Shown piece after piece: positions 54,201 to 64,000 of a stretch of 64,000 bases of DNA (the stretch's first letter is position 1; every line of letters starts with the position of its first letter). Under the pieces are notes generated by a model. It did not search any database. It was not told the DNA's origin and saw only the letters and a program-made list of their open reading frames with translations. Source of the stretch: Wuchereria bancrofti (Eukaryota > Nematoda > Chromadorea > Rhabditida > Onchocercidae). The stretch is from contig SSBO01000003.1 of assembly GCA_005281725.1 (NCBI GenBank), positions 1,697,396 through 1,761,395 on the forward strand, in the 5' to 3' direction. The position numbers and the translations under genes are program-made.

Positions 54201-54766
54201 CGTTATCTAATTATATAAGACTAGTTTTATTTTAATGAACCAAACTTTAATGCCATAACTCTCACTAGTATTGCGCAGTTAAAATCAACCGAATCCCATT
54301 ACCACATATTCACTACCATACACTATTCTTCCCTCACAAGCACTAGCAAAGTTTATATTTAAAAAAGTTCAATTAAGAAAATCAAACTAACCTCCTTTCA
54401 GAATGCTTTCTCTGTGTCGATTATACCAAGCTCTTTCCTGTGGATCACTCAAAATATCGTACGCCTGTTGTATTAACGCAAAATACCTAAGAATTTTGTC
54501 ATATAGAAAGTAGCACTTCAAAATAGAACCATCTTGTCGAATTTATGAAAACAACTTTTATTAAGGAATACCAACCTACCAATGCTTCTTCAATTCCACA
54601 ACAATGAAATTTGGAATCTAGACCTGCAATTTTACCTAGTACATTCCTCCACATTACTTGGATTCTTATCAGGATGCCATTTGAGAGCCAACTTTCGATA
54701 GGCCTTTTTGATCGTATCATCATCGGCATCACAATCAACCTCTAACACATCATAATGACATCGCAT
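51246..54766 (-). CDS. DNAJC21: DNAJC21 / Jjj1-type J-protein with two zinc fingers
   Basis: Exons: 54766-54636, 54486-54392, 54003-53915, 53668-53549, 53365-53192, 52988-52858, 52648-52472, 52380-52308, 52136-52005, 51885-51723, 51472-51246; 503 aa (human DNAJC21 531), in phase. The N-terminal J domain reads [25 protein letters not shown] with the HPD motif. Family-specific blocks follow: [52 protein letters not shown] and [14 protein letters not shown] long charged coiled coil leads to a first U1-like finger ([20 protein letters not shown]) and a C-terminal second finger ([20 protein letters not shown]). It stimulates Hsc70 in releasing export and assembly factors from pre-60S ribosomes. 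Intron 3 begins with GC. An extra possible exon with an early stop lies in the last intron. Confidence 0.95.
51544..51654 (-). other. Possible cassette (poison) exon in DNAJC21
   Basis: Within the last DNAJC21 intron, an ATTATTAG acceptor at 51655 is followed by 36 open codons in the phase set by the upstream exon ([13 protein letters not shown]...), then TGA and at once a GTATTA donor. Inclusion would end the protein before the second zinc finger. Skipping gives the normal junction. Chance open frame is possible. Confidence 0.3.
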
Positions 54767-55967
54767 TTCTTATACTCTTCTAGAATGTATGCTGATAAAT
54801 CTATACTTTGTTTTAAAATCTTGAGGTAACTTTACAGAACTGCGGAAATAGAGCTGACTAAATTATAACGTTTTACCAGTCACAGAACACAAATTAATTG
54901 AAAATTTATCACAAAATAAACGATAACATATTACTCTTCACTTAAATGAGGTATAGATTATTCCATAGATCTTGCTTTTTCAGTTAATACTGAATTATTC
55001 TAACTCTTACTTTGAAAATGATAACAACTTCCAATTTCTTCTTTTACCGCAAACTACAAAAAAATCAAGATCAAAAAAAAAAAAAAAAATCTGGAAAAGA
55101 ATTATTTAAGAAACTTTAATCTTTGTCCTAAAAGATGTCTATGAATAGCCAAGATAAAATTAAAACTATAACATATAGCAGTCTGTCAATATGAAGAAAC
55201 TTGAATCGTACAGTAGCACTGAAAAGCTAACGAATCAGCATGGTAACACTGTCATAGCTACGTGTGTATATATAATATTAACAAAGCAAATTAATTGATG
55301 TCATATATTATATTGATATACATATAGCAGAGGAAATAAAACAGTTACATGAAGCAAAAAATTGTGTGAAAGCAAAATCATAATGTAAAAATCATAAAAT
55401 TAAACACCTTAAAGTGCAAAAATTAGTATCTTACTGAAAGTACAACGGATAAATAAATGAAAAGATATCCGAAAAGCACCAAAATTTTCCAAATAAATGA
55501 GATTCTTTTAAGCAACAGGACTTAGAGACTAATGGTTCACTGAATGTCAGTAGAAATGGGAAACAAAGCATCACTAAAAACTCAAAGAGTAAATATAATT
55601 ACTTCTATTAAGCTCTATTAAGTAGAAGGACTTCACGTCAATCAGTAATGAATATTAACAAGTTAATGTATTTAAATTTATCAAAATGACAAAATTTTGT
55701 TCATGAAGAAGCTATCTGCTCTATTTAAATGGTCCAAATTGTTCATTCCTTAAATAAGTCGATATAATGAAGTATTAGTCATAGAAATCACAAGCAAAAT
55801 ATTAATAACCGATGTATTTCTACACCAAAAAATGATTTTAAAACCTGAAGAAACAAAAATATATCGAATCTTGTCAAGAACTCTACTAAGTAAAAAATTG
55901 AATTCACCTTCCACATAATGATGGAAAATATTCCATTTGGCGAATAATATTTAAAAAAAAAAAAAAA
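54767..55967. other. Gap between DNAJC16 and DNAJC21
   Basis: This is 1.2 kb between two minus-strand J-protein genes, containing the DNAJC16 3' UTR and the DNAJC21 upstream region. Long A runs occur at 55073-55089. Spacing is much wider than the few hundred bases usual for trans-spliced nematode operons. No exon is seen. Confidence 0.55.
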
Positions 55968-58900
55968 TCATCGGAGATTATTGGGCCACTCGGGTATATA
56001 ATATCGTCTAATAGAACCTTCTACCAAACGATCCAACCAGTTCGGAAGGCCATTGAGCACATCTTCCAGTTTAAGATGTTGTCCTTTGCGCAAGGTTTGG
56101 ACCTGTAATTAATTAACAATCCCACACATACTGAGGAAGTCAATGATAGCACTAAGAGACCGAAAATATTCGAAAAATTAAACTACACAATATTTGGATT
56201 ACAAACAAGATGTTCTGCATTGTAGCATCAGCTTTATTCTAACCTCCTCTCGAGATGCTTTGTCAGCGTCGGAATCCTCGCTGCTACAGTCTTTACCATC
56301 ATCATCGAAACCAAGAAAATGCTTTTTCCCAAGCGATGTATGCATCGGATGATACATATTAAAATATAATTTCCAACCACAGAGCACGAGCACAGTTCCC
56401 AGTGTTTTACGAGGATTTATATTTTTCAAGCGTTCATACATTGATGATCCATCTACAAAAAAATTTAATAGTCCCAGTTTATGAGATAATATCAAATAAA
56501 TACCGGACTAATATGCTCCAGTTCTGTAATTCCCCAGTTTCGAACCATACTTGTAATTCTGCCTTTTTTTTTTTGAGAAAAGGGAAATCGGAATCCTTCT
56601 GAGATTTCAGTAAAAGTACATGACACAAAACCATACGTTGATGACAGACATTTTTGTAAACGACGATGTCTAAAATATGAAAACTCTCTATTTCTGTTAT
56701 AAAATTAGACGAAAAGAATTTAAAACAAAGAGATCATAAGAAATTTTCAAACCTTCATGTGTTTGTCCACTTTCAGCTGGTAATGTATGCTCCAAGAGTT
56801 TACGGAACCAAGAAAGGTTTTTCTCCACCATTAAATAACCAAATGAGAATGTTTTATTACTAAAAAGTTACACATATTATTCCATTTACCAAACGAGAGA
56901 ATAGTAATGGGTAGATTATAACAAAAACATTACAAACATCGTACGTAGCAAAGCTTTACTTTCTAAATGGCCAAATATGCTTGGCAAACTGTGGTAGCAA
57001 AATATCCTTTGATTGCTCGTCAACAAGAACTACAATCGATCGGCATCCAGGCTTCAGCAGTCTGATCATTCCAAAATACGTTTCTGCTCTCAATTCATGC
57101 ATCATTGGCTCCATTTCACGCATTATTCTAGAAAGGACTTTGAATTCCCCAACTAATGCTAAAGAATCCTAAACAAAAAATGAAATCCGACTAAAGGGTT
57201 TTCTGAGATTAAATTGAAACATTATTTATTTTTGGTAATAAGATGACAAAATCAATTCACTTTTGCTGTCTTTTAAGCACTCGTGGTCGGTTGCTGCTAA
57301 TTCTAGGCCCGATACGCGGATCTTCAGGATGGCACTGTTCATCAACATCAACAGTGTGTTTGTTATCTTTTCTTATTTCCTGAAATATAAGACAAAGATA
57401 ATTAATTTTGTTTGAAAAAAGAACATATTAGAAAAACACATGGTTTTTTTTCACTTTCATTGGCTTTGAAAAGTTATATGGTTGTTATATTTCATTCTGA
57501 ATTTCACACTATGACCGAATAAGAATAATCAACAAACCTGTGAAACATGACTACGAGATTTTTCTTCTAGCGCATTTGCATAACTTAATCCATAACCGAT
57601 AAAAAATATGATCAGTAATGTCCCTATAGCACTCAGCAATGGTAAAGCTTCTTCCTTAGTTAGACTAAACCACATAGCTTCAAACATTCGCACGGCAGTA
57701 CGTGAAACGCGAGTAAACCACGACGGCCGATATTCATCTAACTGTAACAGAGGAGGAAGTAATGCTATCAAATTTATTATATTCCAATAATTTTCGAGAG
57801 GAAAGGAAGTTCGGTTTAAACTGATTTTATTTGGCGCTGGCAAGAAGTGATAACTGGAAAAACATTGCTCCAGAAGTAGAAAAGTGGATCATAACTCAAA
57901 ACAATAATAAATTGGCGTATTTAACCGACTGTTTAAATAAACTTTTTTGACCATTTCTCCACTAAAAAAGAAATATATACCACTGGCTTAAGAGTTGCTT
58001 GATATTCCAGTTTTCTGACTCCTTTTATGTATGCATCCAGTTCGAACTGAAGGTTATTTTCACTAATGTTCTCTTCTACTGACCAATTGCTCAACCAAGC
58101 AAAACGAACTTTCTTTTGATCATAACGCCAAAGAATCAGTAAACCATGTCCACTTTCCTACAAAAGCACTTTTCAAAATACTGAAAACTCAATTTTTATA
58201 ATTTTTTTTTTAAAGAACATGTAGTCTTCATATTCTAAAAAGAATCCAGGTAGTTCTTCACTTATGGATAAAAGGTTAATTTTCAATCATTTCTTCCGTA
58301 ATAGATTATGAACAGTAATTGTTATGATCTTTTGTGAGCCAGATAAATTGATAAGTAATGCTAATGCATCAGAGTGAAGATTATTTTTGCATTTTAAATA
58401 CTGCCATAAAGCATCTAACCTGCAAAGAGGATCGTTCACTTGGCGATAATCCATCAAAGAACGTCATAACAAATTCTTTTTGTTTGCCGACATAAACATA
58501 TGCGAAACGCAATCTTTCGTCCTTGAAATTGGCTCCACGACTGTGAACAAAATTGCGAAATGAAGCAATCTGAGACAGATCACTGGATGAATCTGTTGCC
58601 ATGAGGATAACGCAAAGGCTTCGCAAGCTTCGTGATGAGATCGGACAAAGATCATCGAAATACGACTGACTCGAAAGCTGCAAATGCTTCTACAAGTGAT
58701 AAGAACAAAGCATTTACATAACGACACATACAGAACAATACCACTCCTAAATCTGATTAATAACCTCTTTGCAGCCTTGTCATTTGCTTAAAAAAGACAT
58801 AACTGTAATTTTGAAATTTTCCCCAAATGAAAAAGATTTCCTAAATAAAAGAGAAAAAACTGAGAAAGAAATCTATACCCTTGGCAAAGTGAGATACTTA

Positions 58901-61375
58901 TTGCGTTCAATAAATTCTCCCATAGTGTCGATATTAAATTGTTGACCACTACTAACCGAAAGACGACCAACCGGTCCTTCCTGCAATAGCACAATGCTAT
59001 TTTGTTCAAATTGTAAATTAATTCAACCTTTAAAACAACTAATTCATATCAAAGTTTTTTTTTTTTTAATCAAATAAGATAGCAGATTTCCATCAATTCC
59101 AACTTACTTGGGGGTAATCGTTGAAAATTAAAATATTTTCACATTTGAAACATGTAATATCTAAAGCTTCTCGCATTTTTACAATTTCTGTGCTCTGATC
59201 GTTCAGATAAACATAAGCAAATCGTGCAAAAGTTGCGTATTTCATTGCAGTAAGCATATAGCGAATTCGAGGATTCTCCTTGTTTCCGAAGATTACAACA
59301 GAAATCTGCAAAAGTAAAGATAACTATCAAAAAGATCAGATAAGAAAGGAAGCTGTAAGAATCAGGAAATTATACGAGTTCTATTTTTCTGCGGATATAG
59401 ATCCTGTGCTAATAAGTGCTCTATTCATCGATGAAAATAAAAGGAAAGAAAAGAGATTAGAAATGAATACTACAGAGCAACAGTGTATCAAACTATAATC
59501 TTCATTAAAAGAATCATAGACAAATAAAAGGAACGTGCCTTGTTTGAGGTCTGCCACTGGTCAATAAAACGTCGCAAGCCATCATGATTTGTGATTTTAA
59601 GTAAGAAAGTATTTGGGATCACATCACGTGCAAAAATACGGACGGCTTTGGCAGAAAGTGCTGCAAATGCGATATTAGTGATATTCCTAAGGCAAATACA
59701 ATAAGCAAAACAGAATATAATATTTTACGTTGCATAGAGCCTCGATAATGAATAACTCGTCCTTCGACAACCACAATAATAGATGGCAGTCGAGAGATCC
59801 GCATCTTTTCCAACAAATTACTATCAGTAATTGCATTAACTGTACCAATGCCATAGCCTGCAACATTTGTAACATGCTATCAAAATTTTAAAAATACCAT
59901 GCAAAATTGAATAGTCTCCAATACTTTTCTCGGTGAGTATCGTCCTATGTACAGAAAGATACTGATCGAGAAAAGCTGTTTGCTTTAATCACAATAAGCA
60001 ATTGCTATATACTATTATTCTATACACATTAGCAATAAAAAAGAGCCTCCTGAAATATGACCAGATAATCATAAGTAAGCAATGAAGAATAAAGTTAAAA
60101 AGATTGTTTGGAATGAAATAAGTGACTGAATAATGAAGAATCTTACCAAGTGGTTCAAGATCGTTTACTACACTTTGCCAAATAGGTTCCAAGTGAAAGC
60201 AAAGTTGGCAATAACCGGAATATGCAAACATTATGATTGGTTGAAAATAACTACGTCCCATTAATGAATGCGAAAATATCCGCGTGGAGATACGGTGCTT
60301 TTGGAAAAAAGAGTTGCCATTATCGAAACCACCAAAACCAAAGCCAAACTGAAACAAATGAATGACTGTACATTAAGAAAATGAACAAAGAAATACCTTC
60401 AGTTATTTCTAGTGTCCAACTTTGCTTTATGAATAATAATCCACTTCATTTTATACGAAGTATTTTCCAAATTATATAACATATAAAATTATAAAAATGA
60501 GATATGATTCAAATTCCAGATAAAGAAATCACAACTTTAAAGCTAACAGTTGTTAATCAATTAACTAATCATCTAATCACAACTGCGAATGATGAGAAGA
60601 AATTCTTTACAAGGTCAGCTACATAATATTTCAGCAAACGTTTGTTGAGATATTAAGCAAAATCGTCAAATCTGTTTTCCATGCATTAAATAAATTGGAA
60701 GCAGAATGGTTCTCGAGTCTAATACAATTATCTCAAAAAAAAAAAAAAATGAATCATTTACCAAATCATCAGATGGATAATGCGTATATGCATGGCTAGA
60801 AGATGGATCATCGAATGAATCAAATTTATCATAGCGTTCTCTTTTCACTGGATCTGAGAGAATCTAAAAAGATAGACATAAAACGCAAAGATGAACGAAC
60901 AAATGCCTGTAATACGTGTATTTCGTTTCTGATTGTGTTTCTGAAAGCCTTCAAAACGTTGTTTTCTATAAATAATAATTAAGAACATTGAATTTGAACC
61001 TCATAAGCATGTATGATAGCCATAAACTTCTCGTGTGAATCCGGCTCTTCGCTCTTGTCTGGGTGCCTAGAAACATCCTTCATAAATGTATGATATTTAT
61101 ATAAATACTTTACTTAGTATGAAAATCCAGGAATTATTTATATCTCTCAAAAGAAATCACTCATCAGATTGAACAAAGAAAAAAAGAATTTACCATTCTT
61201 TAGCTAGTGCTTTATAAGCATGTCTGATTTCTTTGATAGTAGCTTTGCGTGAAACACCCAAAACTTGATACGGATCTTCAATTTCTGTTGAAATTTTTCC
61301 ATCTATGTGATATGACGACAGTATCAAGAACAGCAATAAATAAATCATATCACTTGGTCTATGTCGCTCATTCAT
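55968..61375 (-). CDS. DNAJC16: DNAJC16-type ER J-protein with thioredoxin-like domain
   Basis: Exons: 61375-61194, 61066-61000, 60863-60762, 60348-60147, 59857-59729, 59660-59539, 59305-59108, 58980-58879, 58689-58420, 58157-57981, 57867-57538, 57379-57281, 57168-56960, 56859-56753, 56452-56244, 56102-55968; 879 aa, in phase (human 782). The N-terminus has a signal-type segment MIYLLLFLILSS, then a J domain (DPYQVLGVSRKATIKEIRHA, WHPDKS, ERYDKF). A thioredoxin-like domain follows with SGYCQLC (CxxC) and FHLEPIW. Conserved blocks are DVIPNTFLLKITNHDGLRRF and SNKISVVIFG. Near residue 620 a transmembrane helix (LLSAIGTLLIIFFIGYGL) precedes a C-terminal domain ending WLDRLVEGSIRRYYIPEWP. This is the architecture of ERdj8/DNAJC16, an ER-membrane J-protein tied to autophagosome size. 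The intron after 59539 starts GC. The exon ending at 57281 was set by phase; a donor at 57260 is out of phase. Confidence 0.92.
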
Positions 61376-63326
61376 GAAGGGTAAATCAGATCTTTTCGTT
61401 GAATTCTATGGATTCTGCAAAACTTTCTTAAACTTGAAGAAACAAAATTCACTGCACAAATTTTAGCTTCCACAATCCTGTAATTAAGCATTCTCCAAGC
61501 GATAAATTCCTGGTCTATTCGTACAAATGATAAGAAAATACATCGTATTTCAGTATACTGACAATGATATTCATACAATTATTGCAAATAGTGTTCGTGT
61601 AAACAAAAGTTTCAAATATTACTCCCACTTATCACCTAATTGGCCAACTTAATTCAATACCAAATCCTCATTTCCTGACGAATATTTGAATCAAATGTGG
61701 TCGGACCATACCATAACGCTTGAATAGTTGCTCATGTTCTTCATGCCTTTCCTCAATAATAAGAAATTAACAGCTCAGTGAGTCTCGAAAAGTCTCTGAA
61801 GGAAGACTCAATGCCAAAAATTAAGCTATAGTATTTAATCTGAGAAGGATTAAAATCATTGATCTCTGTGAAATCAGCTAAAATGATGAGTAATGATGTC
61901 TTCCTTGTATGATAATTTTTCACAGCGATCCTCACATCGTTGCAGCGTCCAAAGTGTTCTAACTCCATTCAAGCTTAGACGTAGACGTGTTTCAAGGAAT
62001 CGTATCAGAGAGAGTGACTTTGTATAGGAAAGGTAGCAGGAGCTTCAGGAGAGGACGCTGCAACGATGGAGCTTCAGGTGAGAGTATAATTGAGATTAGA
62101 TTTACCTAACTTAACGGAAAGATCTTAAATTTAGAGAGGTTTAGTGAGGTGATGAAAAGCGTTCTAATAAGAAAGTACTTAAAGCCATCAAACACGAGTA
62201 TAGAGAGCCTCAGAGATAATAGAGGGAATAAAACTGTCCAATTCTGGCTAAGAGGAACGAAGTTGACAAACTCTCTCGAGAAATCTCGTGGTGATGGATG
62301 TATTTGTCCTCTTTTATCTCTCAAAGTTAGTATTGCGAGATTTTCTATATTCGTGTTGTACTAGCTGCTCTAGTGATATTTGCTATGTAATCGCTAATGC
62401 TTGTAATCAGTATACTTCTCAGTAATTTGTTATCTTTCATGCAACTTACTAATTGGAAGCATTTCAACAGATAGACTTGAACCCCTCGTTGAAAGTTCCG
62501 CGAATTAACATCCAGGTTCTGTATACAAATAAAAAAGGTACGTAGTAAATTCACATATTTTGTGACCACTGGGACTCAATAACTATCGGAAATTACCAAG
62601 CTTAGGTGCCAGTGTACAGTTTACGACAAAAATTTCATATATTAGCTATGCCGTTTTTTTCAAAGGTTAACAATACTCGACTTTTTCGTTCCTTCTCCCC
62701 TTCAACTAGATGACGCTATTGCTCACCCCTCTCACCATCGTTATTCGTTATCATTATCAACCACATTAGAATGACAACGGCAAATGGTATCCGCACTTTC
62801 CTTTTTTTTCCTTCTTGTTGATTGATATAACACATAGAAAATGAAAAAAATGTTAATACCAGTTCTTTCATTATATTTCACACTATACGAAACATATGAA
62901 AATTAAAAGAATATAACGGAACTTTTTGCTCTTTTAAGAAGCGAAAGTTTCGGAAATTTTTGTCAGAGCCCCTTCCAAACAATACAAAAAAGGAAGTTAA
63001 AATAAAGGCAACAATAATCGAAAAGAGAAAAAAAACATTAAATACAAATAATTGAGTAGTGACAAATGTATTTGACGTCTAAAACAATTACAAAAATCAA
63101 TTTCACTAACACAAACTGAATGGAAACGATGAAAAAATTGAGGTATATATTTTGTTGAAAACAAAAAATGGACCACGCATTGGGCGAATCAGTGAAAGGA
63201 AAATTTTAAAACAATACAAAGTTAAATACTACACAAAATACCATATGAAAACGTAAGCAGGAAAAACTGTAAGGTAGAACAGCAGAAATGGAGAAGATAA
63301 AGAAAGGAAAAAGCGATAAACGTTGC
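61376..63326. other. Spacer upstream of DNAJC16, with an inverted repeat
   Basis: About 2 kb covering the DNAJC16 promoter or outron and the 3' side of the next minus-strand gene. Apart from the 16-bp inverted repeat listed separately, I see no coding signal; open frames at 61753-61968 and 62106-62364 overlap on both strands and lack recognisable residues. Confidence 0.5.
61935..62068. repeat. 16-bp perfect inverted repeat flanking about 100 bp
   Basis: CATCGTTGCAGCGTCC at 61935-61950 is the exact reverse complement of GGACGCTGCAACGATG at 62053-62068. The right arm is bracketed by two copies of AGCTTCAGG (62041-62049 and 62070-62078). The arms are GC-rich compared with surrounding DNA, so chance is unlikely; the 102-bp middle has no coding capacity. 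Confidence 0.7.
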
Positions 63327-63573
63327 TCACTCGTTGACTTTACTTGTACAGGACAGACCGGCTAATTCCAGCTGTCAAAATTTCATTCATACCAGTATCA
63401 ATATGACGAAGTAATGATAATGATAGCAACTAATAATGATAACAACTGAATAAACATGAATAACGAAAAAAATCTTCACCGGATTAGTTGCACACCTGTA
63501 TATACCAAGAGACATGTACGTGAGTGGAAAAAAGATGGAAAGCAACATCATAAAAATGACTCCAACCAATAAA
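63327..63573 (-). CDS. C-terminal exons of an unidentified membrane protein (5' beyond window)
   Basis: Two exons are proposed: 63573-63480 and 63371-63327. The first follows a TTTCTAG acceptor and encodes LLVGVIFMMLLSIFFPLTYM, a strong membrane helix, then SLGIYRCATNP. It joins in phase to LELAGLSCTSKVNE and a stop. The rest of the gene should lie on the minus strand beyond 63573 and past the window end; no clear exon was seen in 63574-64000. The family is not recognised, and the call rests on splice signals and hydrophobicity only. Confidence 0.4.
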
Positions 63574-64000
63574 CTAGAAATTAAAAGAAAAAGTAAAAAT
63601 GTGGAACATCAGAGACACGCATGAACAGACATGTGTCGCATATGTATTTTGTGCTATGATAACAAAATAAGTTATTACTTTCTTAAGTTAGTAAATTAGG
63701 ACTTATGAAATCTAATAAATCCGCCGCGTCATGCTTCATTCAAATACAGTGAAATTTGGAAGATATTTTGAAAGTGGAAAGAAAATTAGAAGGATTAAAA
63801 ACAAATATTTTTCCACTGAATCCACCACCACTTTAATAACTTTTGATTTCCAATTCAAGACATGACTTTATTCATTTTCACATTCATATTTTAAGCGTTT
63901 TAGGCAAAGAGCTAATCCTCTAATAACCACAGACTAAAAAATGAAGTTATAAGAAAGAGACCGAATACATCAAGACAAAGGAGAAAACAGAGATAGACAA
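63574..64000. other. Window-end stretch, no exon recognised
   Basis: AT-rich sequence, probably intronic for the minus-strand membrane protein whose last exons lie at 63327-63573. No convincing exon or RNA gene. Confidence 0.4.

Noticed and set aside
58464..58727. 87-codon minus-strand frame overlapping a DNAJC16 exon
   Set aside because: It is an out-of-phase frame of exon 58689-58420, whose neighbouring exons join only in the other phase.

Overview
The window is AT-rich, intron-dense nuclear DNA of a nematode. Introns are mostly 50-800 bp with short TTTTCAG-type acceptors. The protein content (TWK-type two-pore K+ channel, SLC7 transporter, multi-Tudor protein, two J-proteins, PDE6-delta, MICOS CHCH protein, exostosin) is metazoan. 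The overall look (very low GC, long AT-only spacers, nematode-like splice sites) fits a parasitic spirurid/filarial worm better than Caenorhabditis. That is an inference, since no species-specific marker was tested.

Layout. 1-6356 (+): 3' part of a zinc-finger protein with a C-terminal BTB domain, all 16 visible exons in phase. 6357-9982: spacer between convergent genes. 9983-13961 (-): SLC7 amino-acid transporter, 11 exons, 553 aa. 13962-18219: spacer carrying tRNA-Thr(UGU) and a cluster of E-box/CRE-like motifs. 18220-29131 (+): large multi-Tudor protein, 25 exons, about 1241 aa. 30745-33242 (+): small multi-pass membrane protein I do not recognise. 34401-38254 (-): EXT2-like heparan sulfate glycosyltransferase, 10 exons, 671 aa. 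39161-40582 (-): MIC19/CHCHD3 (MICOS). 41780-43238 (+): PDE6D orthologue. 47950-50414 (+): two-pore K+ channel, first exon not found. 51246-54766 (-): DNAJC21. 55968-61375 (-): DNAJC16. 63327-64000 (-): end of a further membrane protein running out of the window.

The neighbours do not form a pathway. They are separately transcribed housekeeping, signalling and membrane genes, with no sign of tight operon spacing (the shortest same-strand gap is about 0.9 kb). Exon models were built by hand from splice signals and checked by reading phase; nearly every junction is phase-consistent. Four introns use GC-AG rather than GT-AG ends. The most notable points are a K2P channel with almost no extracellular cap, an EXT2-type exostosin (a subfamily not known from C. 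elegans), a multi-Tudor germ-granule-type protein, an unrecognised small membrane protein and a possible poison exon in DNAJC21.
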